Shown here: piece after piece, positions 1 through 11,029 of the stretch
Numbering within the stretch: position 1 is the first letter of the stretch
How the letters are laid out: each line of letters begins with the position of its first letter
Source of the DNA: Cladochytrium replicatum
Taxonomy: Eukaryota; Chytridiomycota; Chytridiomycetes; Cladochytriales; Cladochytriaceae
Direction of reading: 5' to 3'
DNA length: 64,000 nt
Assembly: GCA_025526935.1 (NCBI GenBank)
Contig: JAHLKD010000034.1
Coordinates: 367,239-431,238 of the forward strand
Notes under the pieces: generated by a model
The model's input: the letters and a program-made list of their open reading frames with translations, nothing else
The model's database searches: none
Told to the model about the DNA's origin: nothing
Program-made: the position numbers and the translations under genes

Positions 1-1323
1 ACCTGAGGACTATCTCTAGCGCAAGTCCCAGATCAGCAGCACTTAAACTGATCAAATCACATCGCCCTCAAACCAAACTTCGACACTGTAGAGTGACTTC
101 CAACCTTGAATGAGGAATTCAAGCCATCCATGAAGTCTTGGTAGCCATTTGGGTCTGGAGAGAAATGAAGAATATCATCTACATGAACAGTAGTGTGTTC
201 ACGTATTTTCACAGTGGAACTGTGAGTAGATGATTTCATTTGCCAGAAATGACAAGCATCTGAAAGATCACGGATGTATCCTATGTCTTCATATTTTGCC
301 CAGAGGCATTTGTACCATTCTCTAGCAGCTTGATGAATGGATTGCCAGATTCGTCAGTCTCTGTAAATCCATGGGGCATTTCAACATAAACATCTTCCTC
401 AAGTGATGCATTGAGATATGCTCCTGTAATGTCAAATTGATAGATGTGTAATTTGACAATTGCAGCAAGAGCAACTAGTAATCGAATTGTAGTGGTTTTC
501 GCCACAGGAGAATAGGTTTTGTCGAAATCCATTCCCTGTATCTGGGAGAACCCTCTAACTACCCATCGTGCCTTGAATCGGATGATGTTGCCATCTTCAT
601 CAAGTTTGTATGAATAAACCCATTTGCCAGTGAGAAGGTTGTTCCCATTTGGCAAGATGCGTTTGTTCCATGTTCCCAAATTGATAAGTTGTTGATTTTC
701 TTCACACATGGCTGCAAGCCAGTATTGCCATTCATCAGGTCGCGACATAGCTTCCTGGACTGTTTTGGGAATGCTTCTCAAGTGTCCTTGAGGTATAGGA
801 ATGTCAGGTGTACTGGACTGTTTTGGGAATACTTCTCAAGTGTCCTTGAGGTATAGGAATGTCAGGTGTACTCGATTTTGCTTTCTCATTTACATTGACA
901 TTGGGGATATTACGTCTCAACAAAGGATTGCTTTGCTGGGGATGAAATCTGTTTGTTGGAGTGACCATAGGTTGTTTGCCTTTAAGTTTGCGACGTTTGG
1001 CGTTGTGTGCAACAAATCCATAATCGTTGTCATCATCTTCACCAATCCATTGTAAATCTTCCAAATCACTTTGGGAATCATCTTCCTTTTGTTCTTGTAC
1101 GTGTTGTACAGAAAGTGGTACATAAGTGTCATTGTTCATGTTTAACGAAATGGTTATAGTTGTTGGTGGTATCGTGCTCGTCATCAACATTTGAATCATG
1201 TTGGGACATAGGAGTAACATGCATTTGTGAGATATCCATTCGATGATAAAATCGTTGGTTGGGATCCAACTCCTCATCAGATGAGGTGTTAGCGCTATCA
1301 TCAGAATCTGAGTCTGTAGTATA
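1..1323 (-). pseudogene. Ty1/copia family B pol fragment (linker plus N-terminal reverse transcriptase)
   Basis: Read on the minus strand, this encodes an acidic linker (about 1326-1000), then the start of a copia reverse transcriptase (781-281: WVYSYKLDEDG, RFKARWVVRGFSQ, FDKTYSPVAKTTTIR, FDITGAYLNASLEEDVYVEMP). The region of the active site (VHVDDILHFS) follows near 180-120. The same protein is encoded on the plus strand at 16409-17245, which identifies the family. The frame is broken several times: a 58-bp tandem duplication at 756-871, a gap near 240-290, and further shifts. It abuts copia A copy 1 head-to-head near 1323. The left end runs out of the window. It is a dead fragment. Confidence 0.85.
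756..871. repeat. 58-bp tandem duplication inside copia B
   Basis: Two adjacent copies of 58 bp (756-813 and 814-871), each beginning TGGACTGTTTTGGGAAT, differ by very few bases. The other family B copy (near 16830-16880) has the unit only once. The duplication is not a multiple of three and shifts the frame. Confidence 0.85.
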
Positions 1324-3556
1324 CATTTACATGGACTAGATGATGATGACCCAGACGATGCTGATTACGATCCAAATGCTGATGTATTGTTGAGTGTTGT
1401 TTCGTTCATAAAAGTTTTCCTTCTTTGTTTTTACTTTCAAAAGAAGAAGTTCAGCTGAGGATAACAACAGGATTATTGTTGATCCTCGGAATCGAACTTG
1501 CGACATGATGTTGAGTGGCTTGTGGTTTAACCCACGACACTAGCTTTGTTATTATCAAAAATTTTCATTCCTGTTTCTATTTCGGCTTCATGTGCTTTGA
1601 CGAAAACTTCAAAAGCCAGCATTCCAGAAAATTCCGGATCACCAGCAAACTTGAAGGGGACTTACCAAAGGAGGAAGGAGAGCGCCGCTGCTGACTTGGC
1701 AAGGACAAATTAAGGGAGGCTTTGTTGGGAATGGGAGAACCTATAAAAGGTGTGAGTCTTAAGCTTCCAATACATTGAACAAGTACCTCTTATCTGATCT
1801 TACCTGCCTACGACGAAATTCTACATGTATGACTCCACAATCCATTACTGAAGAATCATCTCCAAATTTGTCTTCCGTATCTCCTGTAGAGGAATATGAT
1901 GCACAACTCGAAAGTGATCTTCAATTCATTGGAGAAGATGTCGACGAAGCGTATGCAGCAAGAAAACGAAAACGTCAAGCAAGTGCAAATTTGTCGAACG
2001 CCAAAAGGAAACAAAATTCCTTGTTTACCCGATCCGTTCCTAATATCGATTGGACCCTGAAGGCCGATTCCTCATATCCAACACAACCAATTGCGAATGG
2101 AAATATACGGACTGCACCAAAGACTCTTCGTGAGGCTTTATCACGATCCGATGAGGCTCCATTCTGGTTAGCGGCGATGAAGGAGGAAGTCACACAACTA
2201 GTCGGCAACAATACTTGGGCCGAAACGTTTTTACCTGATGGACGGAATTTATTATCGGGCAAATGGGTTTTCACATATAAGCTTGATGAACATGGCAATA
2301 TTACTCGATTCAAAGCACGTTGGGTCGTACGAGGATTTTCACAGATTGAAGGATTGGATTTCGATGAAACCTATTCTCCAGTTACGAAAACGTCCACGAT
2401 CCGTTTTCTGATTGCATTAGCAGCATTAGTCGGCATGATCATATTCCAGTTTGATATCAAGGGTGCATATCTCAATGCGATACTGGAAGAAGAGAACTAC
2501 GTCGAACTCCCTCATGGTTTCGGACGAGTAGATTTCCGGAATCGACCCATCGTCTGCAGACTTATCAAAAGTCTGTACGGTCTACACCAGGCAGCTCGAG
2601 AATGGTACAAAACTCTTTGGAAACAATATCTCAGTGTTGGTTTCGTGAGGAATATTGAAGACATCTGTCATTTCTGGCGATACAATCCAACAAATAATAC
2701 CCGCGAACACACTACTGTTCAAGTCGATGATATACTACATTTTTCCACAGATCCAAACGCATATCATCGGTTTCAGACTGATTTGGAAACTTCGTTCACA
2801 GTAGGCAGTACTTCGAAGGCGAAATGGATTCTGAAAATGGAGTTATTGCAGACAACGGAAGGATATTTCCTAAGCAATGCATTGTACGTAAAGAAGGTTC
2901 TCGAAGAAGCGAATTTATGGGGTACCAACATCAAACCGACCAAGACACCAATGTCGAAATCATATATCTTTGATGAGACCACACCAACACTATCCGATGC
3001 CGAGGCAACACAATTTCGATCAATGTTAATGAAGATATCGTACGTGGCGACTAAGACACAACCGGATATTTCATACGCAGTCAATATTTTGGCACAACAT
3101 CAGATTGATCCTTGACAGTCAGAATCAAAGGCTCTCTATCGATTACAACGATATTTACTCGGTTCTTGGGATTACGGTTTACACTATACACAGACTGGTA
3201 TCACGTCTCCGATGCTGGGACCCGACGGTCTCTACACGTTTGATTCGGCTAACAACCCACAAGGTTATGCCGATGCAGACTGGGCGGGCGATGCAGATAG
3301 ATACTCACGAACCGGTTACGTGGTAATGTTTGCTAATGGGGCAATCAGTTGGCAGTCGATTCGACAACAGACTATTGCAGCGCTCGTTGGGGCTAGTCAG
3401 TCAGTCTTCACTTAATATACTATCTTGAACGACCGACTGGCGATTTCCATACAACTCAACTTTATTTTCAATGGAATATCAACTTCAGCATTTACAGAAA
3501 GATATGATCGGTTGAGTGATACTCTCAGTTGTACCTATCTAATGACTGAGGGGGTG
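1324..3556 (+). pseudogene. Ty1/copia family A, copy 1: linker, reverse transcriptase and partial RNase H
   Basis: The fragment begins at 1324 in the Asp-rich linker (HGLDDDDPDDADYDP) shared with copy 3 and continues after a 438-bp solo LTR. RT motifs are WVFTYKLDEHG, FDETYSPVTKTSTIR, FDIKGAYLNAILEE and the active-site VDDILHF near 2730. RNase H begins with GYADADWAGDADRYSRTGYVVMF near 3263-3330. Three lesions are visible: the solo LTR insertion; a CGA-to-TGA stop at 3113-3115 (copies 2 and 3 have CGA); and a deletion of about 380 bp that removes the rest of RNase H and joins GCAG to the 3' untranslated part near 3382. A purine tract ending GAGGGGGTG directly precedes the 3' LTR. Confidence 0.9.
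1388..1825 (+). mobile_element. Solo LTR (438 bp) inserted in copia A copy 1
   Basis: The segment starts TGTTGAGTG and ends TTCTACA, is bounded by 5-bp direct repeats TGTAT (1383-1387 and 1826-1830), and is absent from copia A copy 3, where the two flanks are contiguous. A TATA box (TATAAAAG) lies at 1742-1749 and probably marks the LTR promoter. There is no coding capacity. The reverse strand at about 1480-1545 carries a tRNA-like stretch with a B-box-like GTTCGATTCC. The parent retrotransposon is not present in this window. Confidence 0.85.
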
Positions 3557-4155
3557 TGTTAAGTATTTCGATTGATGGACTTGGCTGATCCAGTCATTGA
3601 TAGTACAAAACACAAACGCCAGATATACAGAAATGTCACTCTTCACCGAGCAACATTTCTAACTATTGAACTAAAGCATATAGATGATGATCTATTACGA
3701 GTTTGGACACCTCCGGTTATTTCTTCATGGGTTATATTTATTCCGACCATAGGTATATTAAACTGTCATTACTTTTCGATCATCCACATGTAGAAGTGAA
3801 GCCCGGATCAGATCAGAGCAAAGGTTTACATATGATTAACGCGTTCGTGGGAATCATGTGCAACGACAATCCTGTTGAGGAGAGCTAGATCTCACGCACA
3901 GCTTAGCATGATTATGCTTCGCTACGCCTGTGAGAAGAAGAGTCAAACCTTATCGCTGCGATCCAGATCTTGCAGAAGGAAAAGCCAAAACGACAGTACA
4001 CTTATTTAAGGAGCCTGTGGCGATACACACAAGGAGCATTCTCTTGCGCTAGCACTTGTGACTCGCAATCTTCTTTATTCATCTCTTACTAACATTAACC
4101 TGTGAATCGACACACACGCACAACCTGAGGATCCAGACCACAGCTTTGTTCAACA
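3557..4155 (+). repeat. 3' LTR of copia A copy 1 (599 bp)
   Basis: It begins TGTTAAGTATTTCG after the polypurine tract and ends GTTCAACA, with the TGTT/AACA terminal inversion usual for copia LTRs. Copy 3 has an LTR of exactly the same length (60538-61136), nearly identical in sequence. It is followed at 4156 by copia C integrase sequence. Confidence 0.92.
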
Positions 4156-4200
4156 GATGAAAGTTACACTATCTGAATCCACTGACCAGTTCCTTGCCAC

Positions 4201-4375
4201 TAAGGATCGGCGGGTTTTAGGGTCTTTCGGGTCGGGTCCGGGTCCATTGACTAAATGTACCCGACCCGAGTGCCGGGTTTTCATGGAAAATTTTCGGGTC
4301 GGATCCGGGTCGGGTATCGGGTCCAGTAGGAAAACCCTTCTCGGGTCAAAAGTCAGACCCGAGTAAAACCCGATG
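4201..4375 (+). repeat. hAT element 1 left end: TIR and GGGTC/GACCC-rich subterminal block
   Basis: After the 15-bp TIR there are repeated short motifs of the type GGGTCGGGTCCGGGT on both strands (CGGGTCGGGTCCGGGTCC, TACCCGACCCGAG, CGGGTCGGATCCGGGTCGGG). The same block starts element 3 at 55191. Motifs of this kind recur at the right end (11040-11212) and are candidate transposase-binding sites. Confidence 0.85.
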
Positions 4376-4404
4376 TGATAGAGAATCTAAAACGAAGCTA
4401 TTGT

Positions 4405-5195
4405 TCTTTCTGTCCACGCGGACACTTTCCAAGAAGACGCAATATAAGTTTTGTATGTATCAAACAATTTTGCATCACAACGGACATCGAGGCATGTATT
4501 TTCTGTCCACCCGGACACTTTCTCAACTCATTGACGTACTTCAGTTATCTCTACCCAATACAACTAACCTCTCTATCAATGTTACTAGCAATAAGATTCT
4601 GTCCACCCGGACACTTTCTTAACTCATTGACGGTACTTGAGTGATCTCTATCAAGTACAACTAACATCTCTATCAATGTTACTAGCAATAAAATTATGTC
4701 CACCCGGACACTTTCTCAACTCATTGACGGTACTTCAGTGATCTCTATCAAGTACAGCTAACCTCTCTATAAATGTTACTAGCAATAAGATTCTGTCCAC
4801 CCGGACACTTTCTTAACTCATTGACGGTACTTGAGTGATCTCTATCAAGTACAAACTAACATCTCTATCAATGTTACTAGCAATAAGATTCTGTCCACCC
4901 GGACACTTTCTCAACTCATTGACGTACTTCAGTTATCTCTACCCAATACAGCTAACCTCTCTATCAATGTTACTAGCAATACGATTCTGTCCACCCGGAC
5001 ACTTTCTCAACTCATTGACGTACTTCAGTTATCTCTACCCAATACAGCTAACCTCTCTATCAATGTTACTAGCAATAGGATTCTGTCCACCCGGACACTT
5101 TCTCAACTCATTGACGTACTTCAGTTATCTCTACCCAGTACAACTAACCTCTATCAATGTTACTAGCAATACGATTCTGTCCACCCGGACACTTT
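4405..5195 (+). repeat. 97-bp repeat array, left of transposase (element 1)
   Basis: About eight units, mostly 95-98 bp, each contain the near-palindrome TGTCCACCCGGACA followed by CTTTCTCAACTCATTGACG and a CTCTCTATCAATGTTACTAG stretch. The first unit has TGTCCACGCGGACA. All units point the same way, opposite to the array after the transposase. The array reads through in two frames as a repetitive peptide, which I regard as fortuitous. Confidence 0.92.
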
Positions 5196-5316
5196 CCAAG
5201 AAGTCACAACGGAAGTTCTGTAACAAACAATTTCTACCACGACAGACCTCGAGAGCTGTGCTTTCTGTGCACCTGGACATTAGAGTCGGTAACGTTCCAG
5301 CCACACCACAGCAAAA

Positions 5317-7751
5317 ATGGACGCCGCCTTTGTTAAACCAAAGCGTAAGGCAGCGTCCGACGCAAGCCAAAGACTAGTGGACAGTCATCCGCTTGACACA
5401 CGGAAGCGAAGTCTGCCAGCCCCCCAAATTTCAGAGGCGTCCAGCGAGGGGAACATCATGCAGGACAAACGCAGACGTGTATCAGGACACTGTGGCAACA
5501 ACAGCGCTCGAGAGCCGAGCTCCACATCTTCTTCCAATGACTCCAGCGAGTTGGGCCCGGCTTCTCAGCATGCACCACAGCTTCCTGCCGACGTTAGTTT
5601 TGCTGACTCTTCAGTGCGACAGGAGCCTGCAGCTGGATCAGTTCAACCATCAATGCTTTCATCAGACGCAGATGTTGATAGCATGTCGGACTGTAGAGGT
5701 AGTCGAGGCGGCATAGCGAAGGATTACTATAAGGTTGATAATGGTCTGAGAACATGTTTGGTTGCGAAATGCAAGTGGAGCCAGAAGGTCGATAAGACGG
5801 GATCAACAAAAAACTTCCTCCGGCATCTGAAAAACCACCATGGAAGTATTGCCAGGTCGCTTGGACTGTTGGACATCGTCCCCAAGGGACAACAGACATT
5901 GAATTTCGGCTCGCAGGAGAAGGAGCAAAACTTTGTGTTCAATCCAGACGTAGCGTGGCGGTCGATTTTGGACTGGATTGCTGCAGACAATCAGGCTTTT
6001 ACTGTTGTGGAGAACGAGTTCTTTGTCAGCATGCTGAAGACTTTTCAGCCAAACTATACACCAAAGACGGCAAAAGCAGTGAAGCAAAAGGAGATGGATC
6101 TTTACGATAGGCAGAAGGAGCTCATTAAAGGTCTGATTGTTGGTTCGCCTTCAAAAGTATCAATAACAGCTGACTGTTGGACATCGAAGAACCAGATTTC
6201 TTTTCTTGGAATTACTGCCCACTTCATCACGAAAGAATGGGAGCCGCAGGACTTGCTGCTGCAGATGATTCCGATGGTTGGAAAGCATGAAGGCGTCGCC
6301 ATGGCTAGTCAGCTTGTCAAGTGTCTGGATGAATTTGGCATGCTATCGGGTGAACGCTTATTGTGCATTACAACCGACAACGGTTCAAACAACTTTACCA
6401 TGAGTGCTAAGCTGGAGACGCTCTTGGAAGATAGGGATATTGCGTGGTCTGCAGAAACTCAACACATGCGGTGTATGGCACACATTATCAATCTTGCAGC
6501 AAAGGATTTTATCGATACATTCGCGCCCGCAGGGGACACAGTCGCAAATGACGATAACTCCGGCGTTAATGTCATAAACCTTCTTCGACGGCTAGTCAGA
6601 GGAATCCGGTCTTCCCCAAAACGACGAAGCTCATTTATTGATTCGTGCCGATTTGTGAAACTGGTTCCTCTATTACCAATTATCGATGTGACAACTCGCT
6701 GGAATAGCACGTTCTATATGGTCAAACGAGCCTTACAGCTACGAGAGGCAATGGACAAAATATGCTGGATTGAAGATTCTTTGAAAGATTGGTCAATAAA
6801 TCCAAAGCAATGGGAGGTCCTACAGAAGATCCGGGATGGTTTGAGTGTTTTCGAGGTTATATCAAAGGCAATCGAGGGTCTAGATATCCAACACTTCCGC
6901 TTGTTATTCCATTTTACAACGATCTTATCGATCAACTGGAGGACCTAGAGGATGCAGAATTAGATGAAACTTTCACCAAAGCATTTCGAAATGCACTAGA
7001 TAAGCTGAGAATATATTACTCAATCGCTAAGAGCCCGTGTTTAGCAGTTGCTACGGTACTCGATCCTCGTTTTAAGGATCAATATTATCGATTTTCAAAG
7101 GCTTGGGAGAAAGATGTAGGAAGGGATCAGGTCACCCTAGTGCGGAAAGTCTGGGAGGAATCGTATAAGTCACGGAAAATCAAGAACAGTGGTGCCGATG
7201 TTTTTGGAAACACGCCAGAACGTCGACACGATTCGAGCGGAGCTTCCGGTGATAGACAGAAAAAAACGGACGCTGAACGCTTGAGAGCCATTAGATCCGT
7301 TTTCATCTGGCAAGAAGAGATTCCTGAGGAAAAAGATGAGCTGGATCGCTATCTTGGCGATCAGGTACTCCGCGGTATTGATTCTGATGGGAAGCCAATC
7401 AATATTATGGACTGGTGGAAGACCGTTGGAAGTGTGAACTTTCCAGCCCTAAGCCAGATGGCAATGGACTATTTAGGAATACCAGCAACAAGCGCTCCAG
7501 TCGAACGAAAGTTTTCAGCCGGGGTTGATTTGCTACCTGCAACTCGCAACCGCCTTGCTCCAAGAACAATAAATGCGTTGATGTGCCGTCATGACTGGTT
7601 GCATCAATTGAGTGCTGAAGAACCGTTCAAAAATGATTCCCTAGATTCAAAAAGTGATGTTAGTGAGGATTTTGTAAAGGTGCATAATTTTGGCGAGGAT
7701 TTTGATGTGGTATTAGAGTTGGAAGCAACTGATGATAACCCACTCTTTTAA
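5317..7751 (+). pseudogene. hAT transposase with BED zinc finger, element 1 (frameshifted)
   Basis: This is a cut-and-paste DNA transposase. From ATG 5317 (MDAAFVKPKRKA) the layout is: a basic, Ser-rich N-terminus; a BED-type finger near 5740-5850 (CLVAKC then HLKNHH); an RNase H-like core with SITADCWTSKNQISF (first Asp), LCITTDNGSNN (second Asp), the CMAHIINLAAK motif and TRWNSTFYMVKRAL; and a C-terminal hAT dimerisation region near 7410-7610 with ATSAPVERKFSAG, carrying the conserved Glu. Restoring one G missing near 6876-6878 (the other copies read GAGGGG) gives 811 codons. The deletion shifts the frame after GLSVFEVISKAIEG, so the catalytic Glu and dimerisation domain are lost. The start follows the array directly, so the promoter probably lies in the last repeats. 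Identification as hAT is firm. Confidence 0.95.
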
Positions 7752-7779
7752 ATATAAATTGTTGTTTAGACTGTTCATC

Positions 7780-8808
7780 TGTTGAAGTACCGTCCAGGAG
7801 TTGAGAAAGCGACCGCCTGGACAGAATCCTATTACAAGTAGTATTTGTAGAGAGGTTGGTTGTACTTGATCGAGATCAGTGAAGTATCAGTGAAGTACCG
7901 TCAATGAGTTGAGAAAGTGTCCGGGTGGACAGAATCTTATTGCTAGTAACATTATTAGAGAGGTTAGCTGTACTTGATAGAGATCACTGAAGTACCGTCA
8001 ATGAGTTGAGAAAGTGTCCGGGTGGACAGAATCCTATTGCTAGTAACATTGATAGAGAGGTTAGTTGTATTGGGTAGAGATCACTGAAGTACCGTCAATG
8101 AGTTGAGAAAGTGTCCGGGTGGACAGAATCGTATTGCTAGTAACATTGATAGAGAGGTTAGTTGTATTGGGTAGAGATCACTGAAGTACCGTAAATGAGT
8201 TGAGAAAGTGTCCGGGTGGACAGAATCCTATTGCTAGTAGTATTTGTAGAGAGGTTAGCTGTACCTGATAGAGATTACTGAAGTACCGTCAATGAGTTGA
8301 GAAAGTGTCCGGGTGGACAGAATCGTATTGCTAGTAACATTGATAGAGAGGTTAGTTGTATTGGGTAGAGATCACTGAAGTACCGTCAATGAGTTGAGAA
8401 AGTGTCCGGGTGGACAGAATCGTATTGCTAGTAACATTGATAGAGAGGTTAGTTGTATTGGGTAGAGATCACTGAAGTACCGTCAATGAGTTGAGAAAGT
8501 GTCCGGGTGGACAGAATCCTATTGCTAGTAACATTGATAGAGAGGTTAGTTGTATTGGGTAGAGATCACTGAAGTACCGTCAATGAGTTGAGAAAGTGTC
8601 CGGGTGGACAGAATCGTATTGCTAGTAACATTGATAGAGAGGTTAGTTGTATTGGGTAGAGATCACTGAAGTACCGTCAATGAGTTGAGAAAGTGTCCGG
8701 GTGGACAGAATCCTATTGCTAGTAGTATTTGTAGAGAGGTTAGCTGTACCTGATAGAGATTACTGAAGTACCGTCAATGAGTTGAGAAAGTGTCCGGGTG
8801 GACAGAAA
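7780..8808 (-). repeat. 97-bp repeat array after transposase (reverse orientation)
   Basis: About eleven units have a 97-bp period (unit starts at 8089 and 8186 are exactly 97 apart). They read GTACCGTCAATGAGTTGAG and TGTCCGGGTGGACA, the reverse complement of the left array. The first unit is diverged (CGACCGCCTGGACAG). The array begins right after the transposase stop. Confidence 0.93.
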
Positions 8809-8856
8809 TCTGGGAGACTGAGTGTCACTGTGTCTGTCTGGGTAGAATAGGATTCT

Positions 8857-9085
8857 GTCCCCCGGACACTTTCTCAACTCATTGACGGTACTTCAGTAAT
8901 TTCTATCAGGTACAGCTAACCTCTCTATTAATGTTACTAGCAATAAGATTCTGTCCACCCGGACACTTTCTCAACTCATTGACGGTACTTCAGTGATCTC
9001 TATCAAGTACAGCTAACCTCTCTATCAATTTTACTAGCAATAAGATTCTGTCCACCCGGACAGAATCCTCTCTATCAATGTTACT
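8857..9085 (+). repeat. Short forward-orientation 97-bp array before the second gene
   Basis: After a 48-bp unique switch segment (8809-8856, ATCTGGGAGACTGAGTGTCA) the repeat resumes in the opposite orientation for two to three units, then a truncated unit ends in CCGGACAGAATCCTCTC. The same switch occurs in elements 2 and 3. Confidence 0.88.
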
Positions 9086-9229
9086 AGCCAGTTTCTTCCC
9101 TAGCTTATTATTATTTTCAGATCGGGTAGAAAACTATAGTGTCAGGGAAGTATTATAGCATACATTCCTGTAACATTCCGGCTAAGAACACCGGGCCAGT
9201 ATCTTCCCACGACAAACAGTACAAACACC

Positions 9230-10912
9230 ATGCCTCGAACTACAAAGAAGCGAGCGTTAAAACAATCCAGACCATCATCTGAAAGAGAATCAAGTGCAGA
9301 ACCTGTGACTGCACCTGAAACATCTCTGGCATCGGGTTCTGAAGTGGAAGCAGAAGAAGTTGGCCTTGATGTCAAATCGACAGATGTCAAATCGACAGCT
9401 CCTTCAAAGAAACCGGCGCGACGTGGTACTAAAGGGGATGCTGACTATTTGCTCATCGACGGACTCTGTCCTGCTTCAGACATACGACTTTGGTATCGAA
9501 AATTCAAAGCGAGCGGCCACAGCTACGACTCGGAGGCCTTCATCAGCAACTGTCAAACAAATCGTGATGAATGCGGCCCAAGATTTGTTCTTCAAGGGTT
9601 GATCGACTGACTTAACTCTGACAGCAAGCTAGTTCGTCAAGCCCTGAACGAAATTCACGATGAATGCAGTGGACGAACGGAGTTCATAACAGCAGCAAAC
9701 GCCTATCGTATGGAGTGCTTGAAAAGCTCTTCCTTTCAGAAGGAAACAACATTTCTGGACTTTTACAGGCGGCAGGGACACAAGTACGGCATTTACAGAG
9801 GAATGCCCGTCACTGCAAAGGTTGATGAGTTCCAAGCGACCATCAAACGAGCAGATGAGGACCGTGAAAGGACAAAACAGGTCCTCAAACAGTCAGAACG
9901 ACTGTTGAACATGACAAAAGATCTTGAAGAGACTGCAATGAACGAGAGAAGGACCCGCATCGCAGCAGAAGTGCGAGAGAAGGCTCTCATTGATGAATTG
10001 GGCAGGGCGGGTGCATTGATTCAGCACGGCGAGCACGAAGAGCTAGCAAGATTCAGGGAGATCACCGCCGCAATGGAAAGGGAGAAGCAGGCAACTTCCC
10101 AGGAGATTTCACAATGGAAATCACGTGTGACCGCCCTGGAGGGAGAGCTTGCTGCTCTGAAACGACAGGCTGGTCATTCAGAAGCTGCAGCACCTGCGGC
10201 GCCAACATCAACAGGCGGCCTAATAAGCATATCGTCGGCTATCAAGGGGATTGGTAGAATTCCGAAGGTACATCGAACCAGTTCTCCAACGAGTTCCCTT
10301 GCATTGCTTAGCCTGCAGCAGCATCGTCGTACGGCTATCCTTTTGGTGAAAGAGGTCATCCAGGGTATCTGCTTCCAGATGCATAAGATCAATGAGGTTA
10401 TTTATGACCTTAATTTGCCGTCTCTTCCACCAGCAATCAAGTACGTCAATGTAAACTACGAAGTCCTCTCCCGAAATGAGTTTTTACGGCCCATATTTGT
10501 TGAATCAGACGACCGCTCAAGCCGAATATCAACTTCAAGTAGCAGTTCTCGGAGCAGCCTTACTCTTCTTAGGGTGCACATTTTGCTCGGAAACTGGATA
10601 CGGCACAATAATTCGCTAAGTACGTCTGCCACTATCTATCGCATGTTCAGGGCATTAGTGGATGCATATCCTTCTGAGTGGCTAAGGTTCTGGACGGCAT
10701 ACATCGGGCATCTTTCGTCCATAACGCTCCCTGAGGTGGATTGGAAACCTTGGAAGACAGGTTTAGCCAAGGATTTCATGCTTTCAAATGACGACATTGA
10801 TCGGTTCATCAGGACTGGGTTGGCGAAGGACGTAACCAGTGGTGGATGGGACTCTGACGATATCAACCAGATACAGAAGCTGATTTGGGCTGTTCCACCT
10901 ATCAACTTGTGA
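9230..10912 (+). pseudogene. Second hAT-element gene: 560-aa protein of unknown family (one stop)
   Basis: I do not recognise this protein. From ATG 9230 (MPRTTKKRALKQ) it has a basic, Ser/Glu-rich tail with a DVKST repeat (two units), a conserved block (YLLIDGLCPASDIRLWYRKFK), a charged heptad-like stretch from about residue 200 to 310 (likely coiled coil), a Ser/Ala/Pro linker, and a C-terminal helical domain ending WAVPPINL. All three hAT copies carry it in the same place and orientation, between the switch array and the right end. That makes it part of the element, not a passenger. The only lesion here is TGA at 9608-9610, where element 3 has CGA; the frame is otherwise open for 561 codons. 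A DNA-binding or accessory role on the arrays is my inference, without motif support. Confidence 0.85.
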
Positions 10913-11029
10913 TTGCTCAGTGGAGTTTTGTTTCTTTTTACGATAGTGTTTCTAAAATACACACTGTCCACACAGACACAAAGTGTTCATGTAAATATCC
11001 GTGGTCTAACTCAAAATTCAATCAATCCT

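Noticed and set aside
4375-5377. Open frames through the left 97-bp array (repeated ILSTRTLSQLIDVLQL and RFCPPGHFLNSLTYFSYLYP peptides)
   Set aside because: The repeat unit lacks stops in two frames, so any array reads open. Two frames encode different repeats over the same DNA, and unit number varies between copies. It is best treated as non-coding repeat.
4405-9085. CRISPR-like array
   Set aside because: The whole 97-bp unit is repeated with no unique spacers, it lies inside a eukaryotic hAT transposon, and no cas genes are present.
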